Below the pieces are notes generated by a model. It made no database searches. It saw only the letters and a list, made by a program, of their open reading frames with translations, and had not been told where the DNA came from. Shown here one piece after another: positions 61,101-64,000 of a stretch of 64,000 nt of DNA (positions within the stretch are counted from its first letter, which is position 1; each line of letters begins with the position of its first letter). The stretch is from Paenibacillus urinalis. GTDB lineage: Bacteria; Bacillota; Bacilli; Paenibacillales; Paenibacillaceae. The position numbers and the translations under genes are program-made. The stretch is from contig NZ_CP118108.1 of assembly GCF_028747985.1 (NCBI RefSeq), positions 3,291,501 to 3,355,500 of the forward strand. The letters run 5' to 3'.

Positions 61101-64000
61101 GAATCAAATAAGGTGATGACAGATCAAATGGGGTAATCTGAGATGAAACCCATTTCTGAATTTCCTCATCTTTTAATGATGGTGCTCCTGCTTCATCTTC
61201 CTGTGTTTTTATTTGCCAGTGGACACTGTCTGGGTGCAGAATCTGTTGTTTAATCTCATTTCCCATGAGATGAAAAATCGTCCTTAACGATTCATGCCGT
61301 ATAATCAACTGCTGAAATGTCCTGTTTAGTGCACTTATGTTTAGCTTCCCTGTAAGGTTGAGCAGCATAGGCATGTTATAGCTCGTACCTGCTTGCTCAT
61401 ACTGTGAAGCAAGATAGATTCTTTTTTGAGCTGAGGATACAGGATAGTAATCCATTGCTTGCGCCTTCGGCAGATTGATTTTCTTGGACGAAGCTTCCGA
61501 ACGTTCAATCAACGCTGCTTGCTCTCTAACGGTCGGATATAAGAAGATATCCTGCAAACTGAAATGGATCCCGAACAAGTGCTGTACCTTAACGGATAGC
61601 TGCATCGCTTTTAAAGAATGCCCTCCGAGGTCAAAGAAATGCTCGAGCACCCCTGGGCTCTTGACATCGAGCACATCAGTCCAACACTGTTGGAGCTGAG
61701 CTTCGATCTCATTCGCAGGCAAATCGTTCTCCGTAAGATTAGCTGTCCGAATCGGCTCAGGAAGCTTGGAGCGATCTATCTTGCCGTTCGCCGTAAGCGG
61801 AATGGCCTGAATCATCATAAAAGTAGAAGGTATCATGTAGTCTGGAAGCCGGCTCTTTAACCCCTCTCTCCATTCCGAATAGAGCTCTCGCTCAGCTTTG
61901 CTATTTGGTATGGATTTATTGCATACGACATAAGCGCTCAAGCTCACTGTCCCTTGAGGATCTGTGATCGGAATGACAACCGCCTGGTTAATCGATGGAA
62001 TGGAGTTCAGCACGCTTTCAATCTCTCCTGTTTCCACACGATTACCTCGAACTTTCACTTGTCCATCCATCCGTCCCAAATACTCTAGCTCTCCGTCACT
62101 AGACCATCTAACCAAGTCTCCTGTCCGATACATGGGCTTGCCTTGTTCCTGAGGGTTAGGGATAAATCTTTCTGCTGTCATCTTTTCATTGTTCAAGTAA
62201 CCTGCGGCGACACCATCGCCTCCAATGAACAACTCACCAGGCATACCCATCGGTTGTTCATGCCCCCACATATTTCGAACGAAGAGTGAAGTATTATGAA
62301 TTGGCTTCCCTATTGGCACACTGCTCTTCTGCTTAAGTTTATCTGTAACGGGATAAGTGGTTGCAAATACGGTCGTTTCGGTCGGTCCGTATGCGTTAAT
62401 GATTCGTCCTTCGCCTAAATAATCAAGTGCTTTATGGACATGCTGAACAGACGCGACTTCACCGCCGAAGAAGAGCTTGTTTACATGCTTAAAACAAGTC
62501 ACATCATAATCCACCATCATGTTGAACAAAGAAGTGGTCATAAAAGCTGAGGTTATGCGCTGCTCGTCCAATATTTTTGCAAGCGATGCTGCATTCAGCA
62601 ATTCGTCTTTTGTAATGATATGCAGGGATGCTCCATTCAGAAGAGCCCCAAAAATCTCGTAGGTGGAGCCATCAAATGCATAATTGGATAGCTGCAGCAT
62701 CCGATCTTCCTTACCCAATTCAGCATATCCATTATTAATACTTGTCTTGACCACATTTCGATGTGTCGTCAGAACCCCTTTGGGTTTGCCCGTTGATCCC
62801 GATGTATACATAATGTAGGCAATATCTTCAGGTGCAACTGTTCTATTATCCTTCGTTTTTGTTATGTCGGTTTCGGTTGTACCGTGATTAGGTACCTCAC
62901 TAAATGCAATATGTGTTAGTCCTTCTTGCCTGTAATCATTCCCATTCGTCGAGACTAGCCAGCTTGCTCCGCTGTCCTTTAATATATATTCGATTCGATG
63001 TTCAGGAAGCGCAGGATCAAGCGGAACATAGGCTGCTCCGGCTTTTAGAATACCGAAGATCGCAAGAATCATGTCCATAGATCTGTCGGCCAGAAGCCCA
63101 ACTCGATCACCTTGGCTGACTCCCATGGAAGTCAGAATTCTCATGAAGTTGTCCGCAGCTTCATTCATCTCTTGATACGTCATGACCTTGCTTCCGTGGA
63201 TTAGAGCCGGTGAATGAGCTGAAGCCGCGGCTTGCTGCTCGAATAAGTATGGTATCGCAGCCTCATGTGGATACTCTGCCTGCCTTCTATGATGTAGAGC
63301 CAGCCATGCATGCTCTTCTTCCGTCAGCATATCGATATCCATTAATAATTGATCAGGTGCATTAACCATCTGATCCAAGATCGTAATATAATGTCCGAAC
63401 ATACGCTCTATCGTTTCTTCTTTATATAAATAGGCAGCGTATTCTACGATAAAATCCAATCCATGCTGGGACTCTCGACATCCCCATGTCATGTCAAACT
63501 TTGCCTGGCTCCAATCCCATTCAGCTGCACGAAATGTGACATCCTCAAGCTCAAGAGGCGCTATGTCCATGTTTTGAAGTACAAATAACGTATCGAATAA
63601 GGGATGCCGGCTTATATCTCGGGAGAGATTAAGATCATTCAACAGATCCTCTAATGGATAATCCGCATGCGTCTGCGCATCCATGAATAGATGTTTTACT
63701 TCTCTGATCCATTCATGGACACGAAGGCGTCCCTTGGGCTGAGATCGTAATGCAAGCGTGTTTACAAACATCCCTATCATATGATGGGTGTCCTCATGAG
63801 CTCTCCCCGCAATTGGTGAGCCTACAACCACATCTTCTGTACCGCTGTATCTGGATAAGAGGAGTTTATAGCCCGCAAGCAGCACCATGTACAGCGTCGC
63901 TTCATTTGCAGCAGCAACTCTTTTGAGCTGATGAAATAAGCCTTCTTCAATCTGGAACGACATTGTTCTCCCTGCAGCACTTCTCACCGAAGGCCTTACA
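55156..64000 (-). CDS. Nonribosomal peptide synthetase, at least three modules (runs off right edge)
   Basis: This is a partial protein of at least 2947 residues, open at the right edge. Order from the visible start (numbered from 63987): end of a C domain (1-~230), A1 (~250-740), carrier T1 (GHSLKAMQ at ~792), C2 (~865-1300, HHIVSDG), A2 (~1315-1800), T2 (~1850), C3 (~1925-2360, HHSISDG), A3 (~2375-2860) and T3 (GGHSLKAMM at ~2912). Each A domain has YTSGSTGKPKG and a YGPTETT motif. No epimerisation or thioesterase domain is seen. The pocket code by GrsA alignment reads DGYFFG(A/G)VF for all three A domains, suggesting the same substrate. The stop at 55156 follows a one-base frameshift before a terminal C domain. 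Confidence 0.93.
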   Translation of the reverse strand, partial: VRPSVRSAAGRTMSFQIEEGLFHQLKRVAAANEATLYMVLLAGYKLLLSRYSGTEDVVVGSPIAGRAHEDTHHMIGMFVNTLALRSQPKGRLRVHEWIREVKHLFMDAQTHADYPLEDLLNDLNLSRDISRHPLFDTLFVLQNMDIAPLELEDVTFRAAEWDWSQAKFDMTWGCRESQHGLDFIVEYAAYLYKEETIERMFGHYITILDQMVNAPDQLLMDIDMLTEEEHAWLALHHRRQAEYPHEAAIPYLFEQQAAASAHSPALIHGSKVMTYQEMNEAADNFMRILTSMGVSQGDRVGLLADRSMDMILAIFGILKAGAAYVPLDPALPEHRIEYILKDSGASWLVSTNGNDYRQEGLTHIAFSEVPNHGTTETDITKTKDNRTVAPEDIAYIMYTSGSTGKPKGVLTTHRNVVKTSINNGYAELGKEDRMLQLSNYAFDGSTYEIFGALLNGASLHIITKDELLNAASLAKILDEQRITSAFMTTSLFNMMVDYDVTCFKHVNKLFFGGEVASVQHVHKALDYLGEGRIINAYGPTETTVFATTYPVTDKLKQKSSVPIGKPIHNTSLFVRNMWGHEQPMGMPGELFIGGDGVAAGYLNNEKMTAERFIPNPQEQGKPMYRTGDLVRWSSDGELEYLGRMDGQVKVRGNRVETGEIESVLNSIPSINQAVVIPITDPQGTVSLSAYVVCNKSIPNSKAERELYSEWREGLKSRLPDYMIPSTFMMIQAIPLTANGKIDRSKLPEPIRTANLTENDLPANEIEAQLQQCWTDVLDVKSPGVLEHFFDLGGHSLKAMQLSVKVQHLFGIHFSLQDIFLYPTVREQAALIERSEASSKKINLPKAQAMDYYPVSSAQKRIYLASQYEQAGTSYNMPMLLNLTGKLNISALNRTFQQLIIRHESLRTIFHLMGNEIKQQILHPDSVHWQIKTQEDEAGAPSLKDEEIQKWVSSQITPFDLSSPYLIRAVLKKQSDEHHLLFIDMHHIVSDGVSTSIIFNELFKLYKEEELPDLSIQYKDYAVWEEQHRKSEQYLAAKHYWTGMYKDEVPELVLPTAERRGGSNQSSKAAKYSFHLNPVLVGKLKKKMKEKDITLYMLLIAGYYILLSKYAEQEKIVVGIPVAGRDLPEVEPVVGMFVQTLALQSEPKADLSIDGYVEELKKTMLEAYQHADYPLDELMEELNVNRASGKSRLFDTLFVLQNMNIAELLIENVKVNQLEVPSGQSKFDMVWAGVEQEDTILMTVEFNQEIYSDSAIRGLASHYEHILEQIVDPLLDRIKDVQLLTDKEKLQLNAFEGTTVDYPRDSTIMELFRMQAERSPDHPAIVFKDRVVTYQELGMRAAQLSALLRDQGIRPGDTVGLMTDRSIEMIISIMGILGAGAAYVPLDPSFPSERLSYMLEDSEARLLIAEPGMRVEGYNGAVLWLSEIDWSSGGREWSELVHEHGRDGQVSASPESAAYIMYTSGSTGKPKGVVSTHRNVVKTSVNNGFMDVQPEDRMLQLSNYAFDGSTYEIFGALLNGATLYLIEKTQVLDAAALSQVMKQHAITSAFMTSALFNTLVDFDVTSLKYVRKLFFGGEAGSKKHVIKALDYLGPHRICNGYGPTETTVFAATYSVDEDVRAQSSVPIGKPIHNTKVYVLNRWGQRQPIGLPGELYIGGDGLAREYLKQPELTKSRFIAHPFEQGERLYRTGDRVRWLPDGNLEFMDRLDHQVKIRGNRIELTEIESKLLELPEIREAVVTARRDEQGHSFLAAYLVPDEGVEQDRMHQFIRDHLREELPDYMIPTSMVIMDKLPLTANGKIDRAALPEPYVQAYSNASATNEIERILVQVWTEILKARPIGIRDHFFELGGHSLKAMMLSGRVHQELQVKLSLQEIFTHDTIAEQALLIKDKKLDITGLRAMSAAPVLENYPVSSSQWRLYYIQQLQKEGTSYNMPLAFEIKGHLDYRKLQDALSIVMKRHEALQTSYVMIGEELRQRIDLNRNVDLSIERRDWIDGRVDRPIDQSRVEQYVRSFVRPFDLSSGPLFRAGLLSVSETRHVLVLDMHHSISDGISTGIIVTELFQQYEGVELRSKAELQYKDYAWWEQQYKDSERYKAEEQYWLRELGGELPLTNLPYDFNNVGTKPPVGANSRIIIDSSLLRQLEEIASSHRTTLFTVLFGAYSILLSKYKQEEDVIIGVPEAGRQLSDTQGMVGMFVSTLPLRLKPLGNLTIANYIDRVRNQLLAAFDHSFYPLEELMEQLKVSRNHPAQPLFDTLFVLQNMESYSLELTSLQIHPFETVSTQPKFDMTWGAVQTDDELAVTIEYNAHLFSAKTIERMLAHYEHVLVQLVTGHEILIQDIELLTAQEKLELTTFEGTVEDYPRDSTIMELFEAQAERSPNHPAIIFKDRMVTYRELDIRAAQLSALLQAQGIRPGDTVGLLTDRSIEMIISIMGILGAGAAYVPLDPSFPSERLSYMLEDSEARLLIAEAGMRVEGYNGAVLWLSEIDWSSGGREWSELVREHGRDGQVSASPESAAYIMYTSGSTGKPKGVVTTHRNVVKTSVNNGFMDVQPEDRMLQLSNYAFDGSTYEIFGALLNGATLYLIEKTQVLDAAALSQVMKQHAITSAFMTAALFNTLVDFDVTSLKHVRKLFFGGEAGSKKHVIKALDYLGPHRIANGYGPTETTVFAATYSVDEDVRAQSSVPIGKPIHNTKVYVLNRWGQRQPIGLPGELYIGGDGLAREYLKQPELTKSRFIAHPFEQGERVYRTGDRVRWLPDGNLEFMDRLDRQVKIRGNRIELTEIESKLLELPEIREAVVTARRDEQGHSFLAAYLVPDEDVEQDRMHQFIRDHLREELPEYMIPTSMVILDKLPLTANGKVDRLALPIPVNRSKGGERPTNALESQLHDIWCDVLNVAEIGIEDHFFEAGGHSLKAMMLSARIKKELNVSIELQAIFDYPTIKLLASI
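55419..56940. repeat. Copy 1 of a 1.5-kb near-identical repeat in the NRPS (A3 domain)
   Basis: Bases 55419-56940 correspond to 58599-60120 at a constant offset of 3180 bases, which is one module (1060 codons). Identity is very high, with only scattered substitutions through the core. The match ends abruptly at the 55419 side and fades near 56940. It covers most of the A domain, up to the start of the next linker, while the C and carrier parts are clearly different. Confidence 0.9.
58599..60120. repeat. Copy 2 of the 1.5-kb near-identical repeat in the NRPS (A2 domain)
   Basis: This is the partner of 55419-56940, shifted by 3180 bases. The shared part contains the whole substrate pocket, so modules 2 and 3 should accept the same amino acid. 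Recent duplication or gene conversion is the likely origin. It is also the place where an assembly could collapse. Confidence 0.9.

Overview
The window looks like a chromosomal segment of a Paenibacillus-type, endospore-forming Firmicute. The evidence is a pair of YjcZ-like glycine-rich sporulation peptides, strong AGGAGG ribosome binding sites, a leucine T-box, a Bacillus-type type III polyketide synthase, a secreted chitin-active LPMO, a secreted pectate lyase and a giant nonribosomal peptide synthetase (NRPS). No rRNA, tRNA or CRISPR array was seen.

Layout. (1) 0-11.3 kb is mostly core genome: a partial gene at the left edge, twin yjcZ genes, T-box-controlled leuA, a TPR protein, a TIM-barrel isomerase-like protein, an ECF sigma factor/membrane protein/ABC exporter operon (4.5-9.2 kb, one permease frameshifted), an MFS transporter and a small tubby/LURP-like protein. 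(2) 11.4-29.4 kb is an accessory island. Its left half is a leftward defence block: a two-gene module of unknown function, an XRE regulator, and a four-gene operon of PLD-SNF2 helicase, DUF4391-like protein, type III Mod and type III Res. Its right half is plasmid/ICE-like: a recombination-type protein, a RadC/JAMM protein, a repeat-rich noncoding stretch, a winged-helix Rep-like protein, an XRE regulator, small proteins and a large serine recombinase at the edge. (3) 29.4-50.4 kb is core and metabolic. It holds a type III PKS/methyltransferase/FAD-oxidoreductase operon with the same gene set as phenolic-lipid operons, an LPMO with two FN3 domains and a chitin-binding domain, an SDR, a dicarboxylate symporter, an AraC regulator divergent from a pectate lyase, a LacI-regulated Gfo/ThuA/Gfo catabolic operon with a perfect palindromic operator, class II fructose-bisphosphatase, YnfA, an NMT1/THI5-like lipoprotein and a nucleoside deaminase. 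(4) 50.7 kb to the right edge is the end of an NRPS cluster: at least three modules, a detached C-terminal condensation domain, a 49-residue acidic peptide, a TetR repressor, an MFS exporter and a type II thioesterase.

How the genes work together. The NRPS assembles a peptide, the type II thioesterase edits it and the MFS protein probably exports it. TetR probably controls export: a shared 14-bp inverted repeat lies in front of both tetR and the MFS gene. The reading frames show that the NRPS and the detached condensation domain are one protein split by a one-base frameshift. NRPS modules 2 and 3 contain a nearly identical 1.5-kb DNA repeat exactly 3180 bp apart. A second frameshift (a TA duplication) splits an ABC permease. 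The most interesting items are the helicase-equipped type III restriction island, the repeat-rich noncoding region at 24.6-25.4 kb, the two-gene unknown module at 11.4-13.0 kb, and the NRPS with its duplicated module and small peptide.
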